NCBI GenBank assembly: GCA_027532905.1
Contig: JAPZUA010000005.1
Coordinates: forward strand, 248,001 to 312,000
Reading direction: 5' to 3'
Source of the DNA: Magnetospirillum sp.
Lineage (GTDB): Bacteria; Pseudomonadota; Alphaproteobacteria; CACIAM-22H2
Length of the DNA stretch: 64,000 nt
The position numbers and the translations under genes are program-made. Below, in pieces: positions 48,088 to 57,049 of the stretch (the first letter of the stretch is position 1; each line of letters begins with the position of its first letter). The notes under the pieces are model-generated. The model saw only the letters and a list, made by a program, of their open reading frames with translations, ran no database searches and had not been told where the DNA came from.

Positions 48088-49022
48088 GGCCCGCCCAGCA
48101 CGATCCCTGCGAGCAGCAACCAGCCGAACAGGCGGTTGGATTTGAATTTGGCCAGGCAATCGGCCGCATCGTCGAAGCGGCCGGTTTTGGCCTGCCACAG
48201 CAGCTGGCCGAAACCGGCTGCGAGGAACGCGTAATAGACAGTGCCGAGCTCGGCCGCAAAACCGGCGGCGGCGAACGTCGCCGCCGCGGCCGTATAGAAA
48301 AAGTAAAGCGCACCGCGCGTGGCGTTGCCCAAGCGCAGGGCCGAGGATTTGACGCCGATGAGGGCGTCGTCCTCCTTGTCTTGGTGGGCGTAGATCGTGT
48401 CGTAGCCGAGCGTCCAGAAAATGCCGCCGATATAAAGGAGGATGGGAGCCGCATCGAGCCCGTCCACGGCCGCCGCATAGCCCATCAAAGCGCCCCAATT
48501 GAAGGCAAGGCCCAGAAAGAACTGCGGCCACCACGTCACGCGCTTCATCAGCGGATAGGTGAAGACGAGGACGAGCGAGGCAACGCCGAGCCAGATCGCG
48601 GTCGCCGACAATTGCAGCAGAATGACGAAGCTCGCGAGCAATTGGACGAGCAGGAAAAATGCCGCACGCTTGGCCGAGACCTGGCCCGACGGGATCGGCC
48701 GGTCGGCGGTGCGCGCCACGGCCGCGTCGAAATCGCGGTCCACGATGTCGTTGTAGGTGCAGCCAGCCCCGCGCATCATCACGGCCCCGAGGCCGAACAA
48801 CGCGAACAGCCACGCGGTGTCGGCCAGCGGCAAGGCGCCGAGTGCGATCGACCACCAGCACGGAAAAAGCAACAGCCACGTGCCGATCGGCCGGTCGAGC
48901 CGAGCCAATCGCGCATAGCCGCGCAAAGCGGGGGGCAGAAAGCGATCGACCCAGCCGTTTTTGGGAATGTCGCTGGCAGCGTCTTTGCTGCGCTCGCCCT
49001 TGCTGTCTTCGAGTGTCGTCAT
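48084..49022 (-). CDS. ubiA: 4-hydroxybenzoate polyprenyltransferase
   Basis: This 312-residue membrane enzyme has both aspartate motifs: NDIVDRDFD (91-99) for the prenyl diphosphate, and DTIYAHQDKEDD in the second half. There are about eight to nine transmembrane helices. It attaches the isoprenoid chain to 4-hydroxybenzoate in ubiquinone synthesis. The first 30 residues are a hydrophilic cytoplasmic head. It overlaps the methyltransferase gene by GTGA and is divergent from rsmE. Confidence 0.95.
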   Translation of the reverse strand: MTTLEDSKGERSKDAASDIPKNGWVDRFLPPALRGYARLARLDRPIGTWLLLFPCWWSIALGALPLADTAWLFALFGLGAVMMRGAGCTYNDIVDRDFDAAVARTADRPIPSGQVSAKRAAFFLLVQLLASFVILLQLSATAIWLGVASLVLVFTYPLMKRVTWWPQFFLGLAFNWGALMGYAAAVDGLDAAPILLYIGGIFWTLGYDTIYAHQDKEDDALIGVKSSALRLGNATRGALYFFYTAAAATFAAAGFAAELGTVYYAFLAAGFGQLLWQAKTGRFDDAADCLAKFKSNRLFGWLLLAGIVLGGP

Positions 49023-49168
49023 TCGGTGCTTAAACTAGCACGGTAAAAGCCGTCAGGTCGAAAGCCGCTTTTCGAAAGGGGCGACAGGGTAGCCCCCCTG
49101 TTGCGCGTTCCCAGGCGATACGATAATTGGTCGGATGGGGATAAGCGTCGAGGGGCAAACATAGCAGC

Positions 49169-49969
49169 ATGGGAAAAAGCGCACGCAAGATGGCGCCGAA
49201 CGCGAGCGCTGCACAGCGCCCGGCCGCACGCCTCTATCGTGCCGCCGCTATCGCTGCGGGCGAAACGACGCTCGACGCGGCCGCCGCCCATTATCTGCGC
49301 GACGTTTTGCGCCTGGTACCCGGCCAGATCGTCGCCTTGTTCAATGCGCAGGACGGCGAATTCGCTGCGCGCATTACAAGCTACGACAAAAAGGCAGCCC
49401 ATCTCGTCGTCGAAGAACTCTTGCGCGCACCCGAAACGGACGAGGCGGATATTTGGCTCGTCTTCGCGCCGATCAAACGCGCGCACCTCGAATACCAAGT
49501 GCAGAAGGCGACCGAACTGGGTGTGCGCGTGCTGTGGCCCGTGCGCACGCAGCGCACGAATGTGGAGCGCGTCAACGAAGCGCGCCTTGCGGCCATCGCG
49601 ATCGAAGCGGCCGAACAGAGCGAGCGCTTGAGCGTGCCGGAGGTCCGAACGACTGCGAGCCTTGCCGCCGCCCTTGCGCACTGGCCCAATGACCGCCAGA
49701 TCCTCCTGTGCGACGAAACTGGCGGGGGCCAAGCGTTGGGCAAGTTTCTGGCGGGCCAAGACCTTGCAAAGCCGTGGGCGATCCTGATCGGCCCCGAAGG
49801 CGGCTTTGCGCCCGAAGAACTCGCCTTGCTGCGCAAACAAAGTTTCGTGCGGCCCGTCGATTTGGGTCCACGCGTCTTGCGCGCCGACACAGCCGCCCTT
49901 GCCGCCTTGGCCGTGTTCCAAGCATTTGCACCCGACGCCGACCGGCGCCCGAATTTCCAAGCGACCTAA
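49169..49969 (+). CDS. rsmE: 16S rRNA (uracil1498-N3)-methyltransferase
   Basis: This 266-residue SPOUT methyltransferase has a PUA-like N-terminal part (HYLRDVLRLVPGQIVALFN) and the trefoil-knot C-terminal half with IGPEGGFAPEELALL and LGPRVLRADTAALAAL. It methylates U1498 of 16S rRNA using SAM. It is divergent from ubiA and lies 38 bp before gshA, so the two may be co-transcribed. Confidence 0.94.
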   Translation: MGKSARKMAPNASAAQRPAARLYRAAAIAAGETTLDAAAAHYLRDVLRLVPGQIVALFNAQDGEFAARITSYDKKAAHLVVEELLRAPETDEADIWLVFAPIKRAHLEYQVQKATELGVRVLWPVRTQRTNVERVNEARLAAIAIEAAEQSERLSVPEVRTTASLAAALAHWPNDRQILLCDETGGGQALGKFLAGQDLAKPWAILIGPEGGFAPEELALLRKQSFVRPVDLGPRVLRADTAALAALAVFQAFAPDADRRPNFQAT

Positions 49970-50007
49970 TCCCTCGAATCCCGGCCCCGAAAGGTTCTCG
50001 TTTTCCC

Positions 50008-51378
50008 ATGTCTGCACCCCCAACTTCGAGCGGCCAGCGCCTCGTCTCCAAGCAGCAGCTGATCGACTGGATCGCATCGGGCGAGAAGCCAAAATCCGAT
50101 TGGCGCATCGGGACCGAGCACGAGAAATTCCTGTTCGAGCTCGGCACGCATCGCGCTTTGCCGTACGAGGGGCAAAAAGCCAGCGTGCGCGGCCTGCTCG
50201 AAGGGCTCACGCGCTTTGGCTGGCAGCCTGTGCTCGAAAACGGCAAGCCCATCGCGTTGCTCAAAGACAAATGTTCGGTGACCCTCGAGCCCGGCGGCCA
50301 GTTCGAATTGTCAGGGGCACCGCTCGAGACGATCCACCAGACCTGCGACGAAACGAACACGCATTTGCGCGAGTGCGCCACGGTCGCGGCCGAATTGGGC
50401 TTGGGGCTGCTCGGCATGGGGTTCGCGCCCGAATGGGAGCGCGCCGACATCCATTGGATGCCCAAGGGCCGCTACAAGATCATGCGCGACTACATGCCGA
50501 AGGTCGGCACGATGGGCCTCGACATGATGCTGCGCACCTGCACCGTGCAGACCAATCTCGATTTTTCGAGCGAGGCCGACATGGTGCAGAAATTCCGCGT
50601 GTCGTTGGCGCTCCAGCCCATCGCCACGGCCTTGTTCGCGGACTCGCCGTTTCTCGAAGGCAAACCCTCGGGCTATATGAGCTACCGCAGCCACACCTGG
50701 ACCGACACCGATCCGAACCGCTGCGGCCTGATCCCGTTCGTGTTCGAAGAAGGCATGGGCTACGAGCGCTACGTGGATTGGATGCTCGACGTGCCGATGT
50801 ATTTCGTCTATCGCGACGGAAAATACATCGACGCTGCCGGCCGCTCGTTCCGCAAATTCATGGCCGAAGGCCTGCCGGACCTCACACCCGATCCGGCGAC
50901 GACCGGCGACTGGTCGGACCACATCACGACCGCGTTCCCGGAAGTGCGGCTCAAGAAGTATCTCGAGATGCGCGGGGCCGACGGCGGCCCGTGGAAGCGC
51001 CTGTGCGCGTTGCCGGCTTTGTTCGTGGGCTTGCTCTACGACCAGGCCGCATTGGACGAGGCAAGTGCGCTCATCAAAGGCTGGACCATCGAAGAGATGC
51101 TCGCCTTGCGCCGCGACGTGACCAAGCAAGCACTCAAAGCCAAGTTCCGCAAAGGGACGGTCAACGACGTCGCGGCCGAAATGGTCGCGATCGCCAGGCG
51201 CGGTTTGCGCGCGCGCGCGCGGTTCAACCGCATGGGCGACGCCGACGAGACCGTGTTCCTCGAAACGTTGCAGGAAACGGTTGAATCCGGCGACTGCCCG
51301 GCCGAGGAAAAACTGCGCCGCTACGCGACCGAATGGCACGGCAGCGTGGCCCCGCTCTACGACATCTACGCGTACTGA
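50008..51378 (+). CDS. gshA: Glutamate-cysteine ligase
   Basis: This 456-residue enzyme is a glutamate-cysteine ligase of the class typical of alphaproteobacteria and plants: WRIGTEHEKFLFE (32-44), VTLEPGGQFELSGAPLETIH (about 91-110), MLRTCTVQTNLDFSSE, and SYRSHTWTDTDPNRCGLIPFVF. It performs the first step of glutathione synthesis. The ATG at 50008 has no strong ribosome site. gshB is not nearby. Confidence 0.95.
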   Translation: MSAPPTSSGQRLVSKQQLIDWIASGEKPKSDWRIGTEHEKFLFELGTHRALPYEGQKASVRGLLEGLTRFGWQPVLENGKPIALLKDKCSVTLEPGGQFELSGAPLETIHQTCDETNTHLRECATVAAELGLGLLGMGFAPEWERADIHWMPKGRYKIMRDYMPKVGTMGLDMMLRTCTVQTNLDFSSEADMVQKFRVSLALQPIATALFADSPFLEGKPSGYMSYRSHTWTDTDPNRCGLIPFVFEEGMGYERYVDWMLDVPMYFVYRDGKYIDAAGRSFRKFMAEGLPDLTPDPATTGDWSDHITTAFPEVRLKKYLEMRGADGGPWKRLCALPALFVGLLYDQAALDEASALIKGWTIEEMLALRRDVTKQALKAKFRKGTVNDVAAEMVAIARRGLRARARFNRMGDADETVFLETLQETVESGDCPAEEKLRRYATEWHGSVAPLYDIYAY

Positions 51379-51475
51379 AGATTTTTTTGGGCCCTTGTCG
51401 AAATCGGGCGGTGCCGCGCGTCTTTACGGCATGCGGTCCGGCAATTTCGCCCCGCTCTGCCTGAAGGATAACGTC

Positions 51476-51832
51476 ATGGAATACGCCATTCTGTTCTACG
51501 AAACCGCCGAAGCCGACGCCGCCCGCAACCATCCCGAAAAATCCGCCGCCTATTGGGGCGCGTGGGGTGCGTATGTGACGGCGATCATGGAATCAGGCAT
51601 TTCCAAGGGCGGCCAGGGGCTGCAATCGCCGGGGACCGCCACCAGCGTGCGGCTGCGCGGCGGCAAGCGCCAGGTGCAGGACGGGCCGGTCGCCGACGCC
51701 AAGGAGCAGCTGGCGGGCTTCTTCATCATCGACGTGCCGGATCTCGACACGGCCCTCGCTTGGGCTGCACGCAGCCCGGCGGCGGTCGATGCGGCGGTCG
51801 AGGTGCGCCCGGTGCTGCCGCCGATGCCGTGA
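51476..51832 (+). CDS. YCII/DGPF-domain protein
   Basis: This 118-residue protein has the DGPF/YCII fold: EYAILFYETAEAD at the start, the DGPVADAKEQLAGFFIID segment (with the eponymous DGP) and a C-terminal VRPVLPPM. These proteins are found fused or adjacent to ECF sigma factors of group ECF42. The overlap GTGA with the sigma gene means they are translated together. It may sense or modify a ligand that sets sigma activity; this is inferred. Confidence 0.88.
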   Translation: MEYAILFYETAEADAARNHPEKSAAYWGAWGAYVTAIMESGISKGGQGLQSPGTATSVRLRGGKRQVQDGPVADAKEQLAGFFIIDVPDLDTALAWAARSPAAVDAAVEVRPVLPPMP

Positions 51833-53055
51833 GCGGCGCGGCGTCCGATTTCGAGGCCGTGCGTGCGGCGGCGGAAGCCGCCGCACGCAACGCCTATGGC
51901 CGCCTGCTTGCCTATCTTGCCGCCACCACGCGCAACATCGCGGCCGCCGAGGATGCGCTCGGCGACGCGTTTGCGTCCGCCCTTGCGACATGGCCTGCGA
52001 GCGGCATCCCCGACAAGCCCGAAGCCTGGCTCCTTGTGGCCGCCAAACGCCGCTTCCTCGACGGGGTCCGCCATGCGCGCGTGCGCAACGCCGCCGAACC
52101 GACCTTGGCGCTGATGGAAGACGACATCGCCGACAAAGCCGATTTCCCCGACGCGCGACTGAAGCTCATGTTCGTGTGCGCGCATCCGGCGATCGACGAA
52201 GCCGCGCGCACGCCCTTGATGCTGCAGACCGTGCTGGGGCTCGATGCCGCCCGCATCGCCTCGGCCTTCCTCACGGCACCCGCCGCGATGGGCCAGCGCC
52301 TCGTGCGCGCCAAGACCAAAATCAAAGACGCCGGCATCGCCTTCGAAGTGCCCGACGCGGCCGAACTCGGGCCTCGCCTCGAATTCGTGCTGGCGGCGAT
52401 CTACACGGCCTTCACCTGCGGCTGGGACGATCTGGCGCAAGACGCGCGCACCGCCCTCGACGTCGAAGCGATCTGGCTCGGCCAAGTGCTCGCGTCGCTT
52501 TTGCCGCTTGAGGCGGAAGTGCACGGGCTGTTGGCGCTGATGCGCCATTGCCATGCCAGACGCCGCGCGCGGCGCGATGCGGCCGGTGCGTTTGTGCCGT
52601 TGGACGCGCAGGATACGACGCTGTGGGACAAGCAGGAGATCGCGCGCGCGGAAGCAACGCTGCAGCGTGCGGCCCAGCTGCAGCGGCCGGGGCGTTACCA
52701 GCTCGAAGCCGCCATCCAATCCGTGCATGCCGGGCGGGCGGCAAGCGGCCGCACGGAATGGGAGGCTTTGTCGCTGCTCTATGCGGCCTTGGCGGAGCTT
52801 GCGCCAGCACTCGGCGTGCGCGTAGGCCAAGCGGCCGTCGAAGCGCGCGTGCGCGGGCCTGAGGCGGGCCTGCAATTGCTCGATCTGCTGCCCGACGCCG
52901 AAAAACAGAACTACCAGCCCTACTGGGCGGTGCGTGCGCACCTGCTGCGCGAGGCAGGCGAAGCCTGCGGTGCGCGCGATGCCTTTGCCCGCGCCATGGG
53001 CCTGGCCGACGATCCGGCGATACGCGCCTATCTCGCCGCTCAGCTCGACGCGTAG
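51829..53055 (+). CDS. ECF42-type RNA polymerase sigma factor
   Basis: This 408-residue protein carries the sigma-2 and sigma-4 regions (about 8-180: YGRLLAYLAATTRNIAAAEDALGDAFASAL, then TVLGLDAARIASAFLTAPAAMGQRLVRAKTKI). These are followed by a long C-terminal helical domain (about 190-408) with TPR-like repeats, characteristic of group ECF42. ECF42 genes are typically adjacent to DGPF genes and lack an anti-sigma factor, as here. It begins at GTG 51829. Its end overlaps the convergent rsmD gene by 16 bp. Confidence 0.88.
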   Translation: MSGAASDFEAVRAAAEAAARNAYGRLLAYLAATTRNIAAAEDALGDAFASALATWPASGIPDKPEAWLLVAAKRRFLDGVRHARVRNAAEPTLALMEDDIADKADFPDARLKLMFVCAHPAIDEAARTPLMLQTVLGLDAARIASAFLTAPAAMGQRLVRAKTKIKDAGIAFEVPDAAELGPRLEFVLAAIYTAFTCGWDDLAQDARTALDVEAIWLGQVLASLLPLEAEVHGLLALMRHCHARRRARRDAAGAFVPLDAQDTTLWDKQEIARAEATLQRAAQLQRPGRYQLEAAIQSVHAGRAASGRTEWEALSLLYAALAELAPALGVRVGQAAVEARVRGPEAGLQLLDLLPDAEKQNYQPYWAVRAHLLREAGEACGARDAFARAMGLADDPAIRAYLAAQLDA

Positions 53056-53648
53056 CGCCCCAGCAGAAACTTGGTCTGGCCGTAGACGCGTTCATCGTCG
53101 CGCGTGAAGCCGTCGGGCAATTCGGCTTTTTCGTCGAGTGCGAGTTCGACCGCGCACACGGCATTGGCCGCAAGCCAACCGCGCGCGGCAAAAGTGGCAA
53201 GTGCCGTCGCGGCAAAACCGCTGCGATAGGGCGCGTCGAGCAGCACCAGATTGCACGGGGCGAACGGTTCGACCGGGGTCGCCCCCGGATCGCACGCATC
53301 GGCGGCCAACACGCGTGCGCGCGCATTGGCACCCAAGCTCGCGACATTGGCAGCACACACGGCGCGCGACGAAGCCGCCTTGTCGAGAAAGAGGCAGCTT
53401 GCGGCCCCGCGCGACAAAGCTTCGAGGCCGAGCGCACCCGTGCCTGCAAACGCGTCGAGCACGCGGGCACCGACGAGCATCGACACGCCGCCGTTCGCAT
53501 ATCTTCCGTGGCCCAGAATGTCGAACAGGGCTTTGCGCTGGCGCTCGCCCGTGGGCCGCACCGCATCGCCGGGCGGGACGGCGAGTTTGCGCCCACGCCA
53601 TTCGCCAGCGACAATGCGGATCTCGCCCGGCGGCGGCGACTTTTTCAT
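53040..53648 (-). CDS. rsmD: 16S rRNA (guanine966-N2)-methyltransferase
   Basis: This 202-residue class I methyltransferase has IRIVAGEWRGRKLAVP at the start, the RPTGERQRKALFDIL segment, SAM motif VLDAFAGTGALGLEALSRGA, and the catalytic NLVLLDAPYRSG (DPPY type, here DAPY). The first position after D is Ala instead of Pro, an unusual change in the catalytic loop. It is in a chain of overlapping genes, each with ATGA: peptidase C26, rluB, maoC, rsmD. Confidence 0.9.
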   Translation of the reverse strand: MKKSPPPGEIRIVAGEWRGRKLAVPPGDAVRPTGERQRKALFDILGHGRYANGGVSMLVGARVLDAFAGTGALGLEALSRGAASCLFLDKAASSRAVCAANVASLGANARARVLAADACDPGATPVEPFAPCNLVLLDAPYRSGFAATALATFAARGWLAANAVCAVELALDEKAELPDGFTRDDERVYGQTKFLLGRYASS

Positions 53649-54082
53649 ATGGGGCGGCGCGGGGCGACGAGATCGGCCGTCATGATCTGCACGGGTCCGG
53701 TGCTGTCGCGGGTCGTGGTGCGGATTTTGACGAGGCCCAGATGCGGCTTCGATTTGGACGCGCGAATCTCCACTACTTCGATCGCCACCCGGATCGTTTC
53801 GCCCGCCGCAAGCGGTTTGGGCCAGGTAAGCTGCACGCCCGCGCCCACCACGCCGCCCGCGATCGGCAATGTTTCGACGAGCAAGCGCATGGTGAGAGAT
53901 GCCGTATGCCAGCCGCTTGCCACAAGCGTGCCGAAAAACGAGTCCGCTGCCGCTGCTGCGTCGAGATGGAAGGGCTGCGGATCGAACTGACGCGCAAAAT
54001 CGCGGATCATCGCTTCGTCGACCGTCAGCGTGTTGCTCGCGAAACTTTGGCCGACCGCGAAATCCTCGAAATGGCGCATCAT
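53645..54082 (-). CDS. MaoC-like hot-dog dehydratase
   Basis: This 145-residue MaoC-domain protein has HFEDFAVGQSFASNTLTV at the start and the hydratase segment FARQFDPQPFHLDAAAAADSFFGTLVASGWHTA with the catalytic Asp-x4-His pair. It hydrates enoyl-CoA substrates such as crotonyl-CoA. Two adjacent ATG codons (54082 and 54079) are possible; the first overlaps the rluB stop. Its presence inside an RNA-modification cluster is not explained. Confidence 0.88.
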   Translation of the reverse strand: MMRHFEDFAVGQSFASNTLTVDEAMIRDFARQFDPQPFHLDAAAAADSFFGTLVASGWHTASLTMRLLVETLPIAGGVVGAGVQLTWPKPLAAGETIRVAIEVVEIRASKSKPHLGLVKIRTTTRDSTGPVQIMTADLVAPRRPI

Positions 54083-54840
54083 GCAGGCTTGCCTTTTTTG
54101 TTGGGCGGGCCTGCGAGTGCCCCAAGCGTCTTGCGCAATTCGCCGGGGCCGACTTCTTCAAAGGCCCCGCGCGGCAGGCCCTCGAGCGAGAAAGCGCCGT
54201 AGTCCGTGCGGATCAGCCGGTTTACTTGTAAGCCGAGCTGTTCGCACACGCGGCGCACTTCGCGGTTTTTGCCTTCGGCCAACTTGAACACGAGCCACGC
54301 GTTACGGCCTTCGGGTGCGCCGTCCATCGAGGCTTCGATCGAGCCGTATTGCACGCCGTCGATCGAAATGCCGTTTTTGAGGCGCGCCAACCGGTCGGGA
54401 TCGGGCGAGCCGAACACGCGCACGCGGTAGCGCCGCACAAGGCCCGAGGCCGGCAGTTCGAGATGGCGCTTAATCGCCCCGTCGTTGGTGAGCAGCAGCA
54501 GGCCCTCGGAATTGAAGTCGAGCCGGCCGACCGGCATCAGCCGCGGCAGATGGCCCGGCAGGCCGTCGTAGATCGTGGGGCGGCCTTGCGGATCGCGCGC
54601 GGCCACCAGCACTTCGCGCGGCTTGTTGAAGCGGAACAGGCGCGGCCGTTCGGCCGCCTGCAGCTTCTTGCCGTCCACGACGATCTCGTCGCCGGGCACC
54701 ACATTGTGCGCGGCACGCTGGAGCTTTGTGCCGTTCACGAACACGCGGCCCTGATCGACCAAAACTTCGGCCTCGCGCCGCGAGCAGAGCCCTGCACGCG
54801 CGATCACCTTGGCGATGCGCTCTCCAACCTTCTCGCTCAT
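54079..54840 (-). CDS. rluB: 23S rRNA pseudouridine synthase (RluB-type)
   Basis: This 253-residue protein has an N-terminal S4 RNA-binding domain (RIAKVIARAGLCSRREAEVLVDQGRVFVNG) and an RsuA/RluB catalytic domain. The catalytic Asp is in MPVGRLDFNSEGLLLLTNDG, and the RQIRRM-equivalent is GKNREVRRVCEQLGLQVNRLIR. It ends with a short Lys-rich tail. It modifies a uridine of 23S rRNA, probably U2605. It overlaps both neighbours by 4 bp. Confidence 0.9.
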   Translation of the reverse strand: MSEKVGERIAKVIARAGLCSRREAEVLVDQGRVFVNGTKLQRAAHNVVPGDEIVVDGKKLQAAERPRLFRFNKPREVLVAARDPQGRPTIYDGLPGHLPRLMPVGRLDFNSEGLLLLTNDGAIKRHLELPASGLVRRYRVRVFGSPDPDRLARLKNGISIDGVQYGSIEASMDGAPEGRNAWLVFKLAEGKNREVRRVCEQLGLQVNRLIRTDYGAFSLEGLPRGAFEEVGPGELRKTLGALAGPPNKKGKPA

Positions 54841-55553
54841 CGGCCCACACTCGCGGCGACGAACGCCGAAAAGATCCGCTCGTCGCCGGGATCGATCGCA
54901 TATTCGGGATGCCACTCGACGCCAAGGCAGAAGCGCTTGCCCGGCAGTTCGATGCCTTCGATCACGCCGTCGGGTGCGCGCGCATTGACGCGCACGCCGG
55001 GGCCGACATCTTTGACCGCCTGGTGGTGTGCGGAGTTCACGTGCATCGTGTCGCGCGAAGTCGCCTGGTGCAGCAAAGTGCCGGGTACGACGGCCACGCT
55101 GTGGCCGGGCTCGGTGCGGGGATTCGGCTGCTCGTGCGCGAGTGCCCCCGGTATTTCGTCGGGAATGTGCTGGTGCAACGTGCCGCCGAGCACGACATTG
55201 AGAAGTTGCTCGCCGCCGCAAATGCCGAGGATCGGGTAGTCGCGCGCAAGTGCGCCCTTCACCATCGCGTATTCGAACGCCGTGCGCCGGTCTTTGGTCG
55301 TGACCGTCGCGTGTTTGGACGTGGCGCCGAACAAGGCCGGGTCGACGTCGAAGGCGCCGCCGGTCACGAGCAGCCCGTCGAGACCGTCCAAATACGCCTC
55401 GGCCAATGCCGCTTCGTGCGGCAACACAAGCGGCAGGCCGCCCGCGCGCACCACAGCGTCGCAATAGTTCTGGCGCACCGCGTACCACGGCATTTTGGAC
55501 CAGCCGCCGGCCGGTTCCGAATCGAGCGTTATTCCAATGCGGGGGATTTTCAT
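54837..55553 (-). CDS. Peptidase C26 / gamma-glutamyl-GABA hydrolase-like protein
   Basis: This 238-residue class I amidotransferase-fold protein has LLVTGGAFDVDPALFG, the nucleophile elbow GICGGEQLLNV with the catalytic Cys near residue 99, the HHQAV segment and LGVEWHPEY with the His/Glu pair. It is like PuuD, which frees GABA from gamma-glutamyl-GABA. The ATG at 55553 starts the chain of overlapping genes leading to rsmD. The metabolic partners are not in this window. Confidence 0.88.
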   Translation of the reverse strand: MKIPRIGITLDSEPAGGWSKMPWYAVRQNYCDAVVRAGGLPLVLPHEAALAEAYLDGLDGLLVTGGAFDVDPALFGATSKHATVTTKDRRTAFEYAMVKGALARDYPILGICGGEQLLNVVLGGTLHQHIPDEIPGALAHEQPNPRTEPGHSVAVVPGTLLHQATSRDTMHVNSAHHQAVKDVGPGVRVNARAPDGVIEGIELPGKRFCLGVEWHPEYAIDPGDERIFSAFVAASVGR

Positions 55554-55599
55554 GCCCCCTCTTATCACGGCGGCGATTCCGGCGTAAACGCTTGGGGGC

Positions 55600-56043
55600 A
55601 TGCGTTTCATGGATCTTGCCCTATCCCAAGCCAAACTGGCCGCCCAAGCGGGCGAAGTGCCGGTCGGCGCCGTTATCGTCGATGCGGACGCCGGCACGGT
55701 CGTGGCGGCCGCCCATAACCGCGTCGAACGCGACCGCGACCCCACCGCACACGCCGAAATGCTGGCGATCCGCATGGCCGCAACATCGCTCGGCCGCACA
55801 AGGCTCGACGGCCTCGATCTCTACGTCACGCTCGAGCCGTGCGCCATGTGCGCGCAGGCGATCGCGTTTGCGCGCCTGCGTCGCCTCTATTGGGGGGCAA
55901 GCGATCCCAAAGGCGGCGGCGTGGAAAACGGCCCGCGCATCTTCGCGCAGAGCACGTGCCACCATCGTCCCGAGCTCTATGGCGGCATTGGCGAGCGCGA
56001 CGCAGCCGCGCTGCTGCAGGATTTTTTCAGGAAGCTGCGCTGA
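55600..56043 (+). CDS. tadA: tRNA-specific adenosine deaminase
   Basis: This 147-residue deaminase has the zinc site HAE (His51, Glu53 in TAHAEMLAIR) and PCAMC (Cys81, Cys84). The rest matches TadA, which converts A34 to inosine in tRNA-Arg. GGGGG at 55594-55598 is too close to the ATG at 55600 but well placed for the ATG at 55609, so the true start may be three codons in. I kept 55600 because the FM pair aligns with the conserved helix of TadA. It converges with the MBL gene and overlaps it by 17 bp. Confidence 0.9.
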   Translation: MRFMDLALSQAKLAAQAGEVPVGAVIVDADAGTVVAAAHNRVERDRDPTAHAEMLAIRMAATSLGRTRLDGLDLYVTLEPCAMCAQAIAFARLRRLYWGASDPKGGGVENGPRIFAQSTCHHRPELYGGIGERDAAALLQDFFRKLR

Positions 56044-57049
56044 AGCGCCATATTCCTTCCGCATCGCGCATGCGGCGCGCATCGCCCAGACATTCGAGCC
56101 GATGCAGATGCGCCAGCGCCTCGCCGACCGCGAGGCCCACATTGTGGGGGCCGATCGGGCGCTTGAACAAAAGCGGGAAACAATCGACCGCACTGAGCCC
56201 CTGCGCCGTACCCGCAAAAGCGGCGCGCAGCACGTGCAGACGCTCGGCATGGTGCGCGCGGATTTCAGCGATGCGCTTGTGCACGCCCACATAGGGCTGG
56301 CCGTGCGCGGGCAGGATCAGCGCATCCTCGGGCACGGCGGCAAAACCGTCGAGGCAGGCGAGATAGTCGCCGAGCGGATCGGCAAGCGGTTCGGCCGGCC
56401 ATACGCCGATGTTGGGCGTGATGCGCGGCAGCAGAATGTCGCCGCCGATCAGAATACTCGACGACGGCGCCCACAGGCACGCATGTTCCGGGCAATGGCC
56501 GCGCCCGATGATCGGCGTCCATGCGGTTTCGCCGACCGCAAAAGGCTGGCCGCCTTGGATGCGGCGATAGAAGGCCGGCACGTCCGGCACGCCGCGCCGG
56601 TAGATGCTCTGCGGGCTCGCGAAATGGCCCATCGCGTCGGCCGCAACACCATTGGCCCGATAGAATTCGACCTTGTGTGCAACGTCGGCGTCCGAGCTTT
56701 CGGCATGGACGGCGCGCGCTGTGTAGTACTCGCCGAGCGTGGTCCACAATTCGACGCCGAAATGCGCGCACAGCCACGCGGCCAAGCCCATATGGTCGGG
56801 GTGGAAATGCGTGCAGATCACGCGGCTGATTTTGCGCGACCCGATCGCCGCCAGCCAATGCGCCTTGCTGTCCTCGCGATGCAGGCCCGTATCGACGATC
56901 GCGAAGCCCGCCGCCCCGTCGTCGAGCAGCCAAAGATTGATATGGTCGGGCGGAAAGGGCAGCGGCATGCGCACCCAGAAAAGGCCGGGGCGAATCTCAA
57001 GCGCGTGGCCCGGTGCGGGCGGCTCGGCAGGATCGTAAACAATACTCAT
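56027..57049 (-). CDS. MBL-fold metallohydrolase
   Basis: This 340-residue metallo-beta-lactamase-fold protein has the metal motif THFHPDHMG (His81, His83, Asp85, His86), the [10 protein letters not shown] segment with another His, GGDILLPR and a late PAHGQPYVG. It belongs to the group that hydrolyses thioesters or lactones; the substrate is unknown. It overlaps purD at its start (ATGA) and the convergent tadA by 17 bp at its end. Confidence 0.88.
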   Translation of the reverse strand: MSIVYDPAEPPAPGHALEIRPGLFWVRMPLPFPPDHINLWLLDDGAAGFAIVDTGLHREDSKAHWLAAIGSRKISRVICTHFHPDHMGLAAWLCAHFGVELWTTLGEYYTARAVHAESSDADVAHKVEFYRANGVAADAMGHFASPQSIYRRGVPDVPAFYRRIQGGQPFAVGETAWTPIIGRGHCPEHACLWAPSSSILIGGDILLPRITPNIGVWPAEPLADPLGDYLACLDGFAAVPEDALILPAHGQPYVGVHKRIAEIRAHHAERLHVLRAAFAGTAQGLSAVDCFPLLFKRPIGPHNVGLAVGEALAHLHRLECLGDARRMRDAEGIWRFSAAS

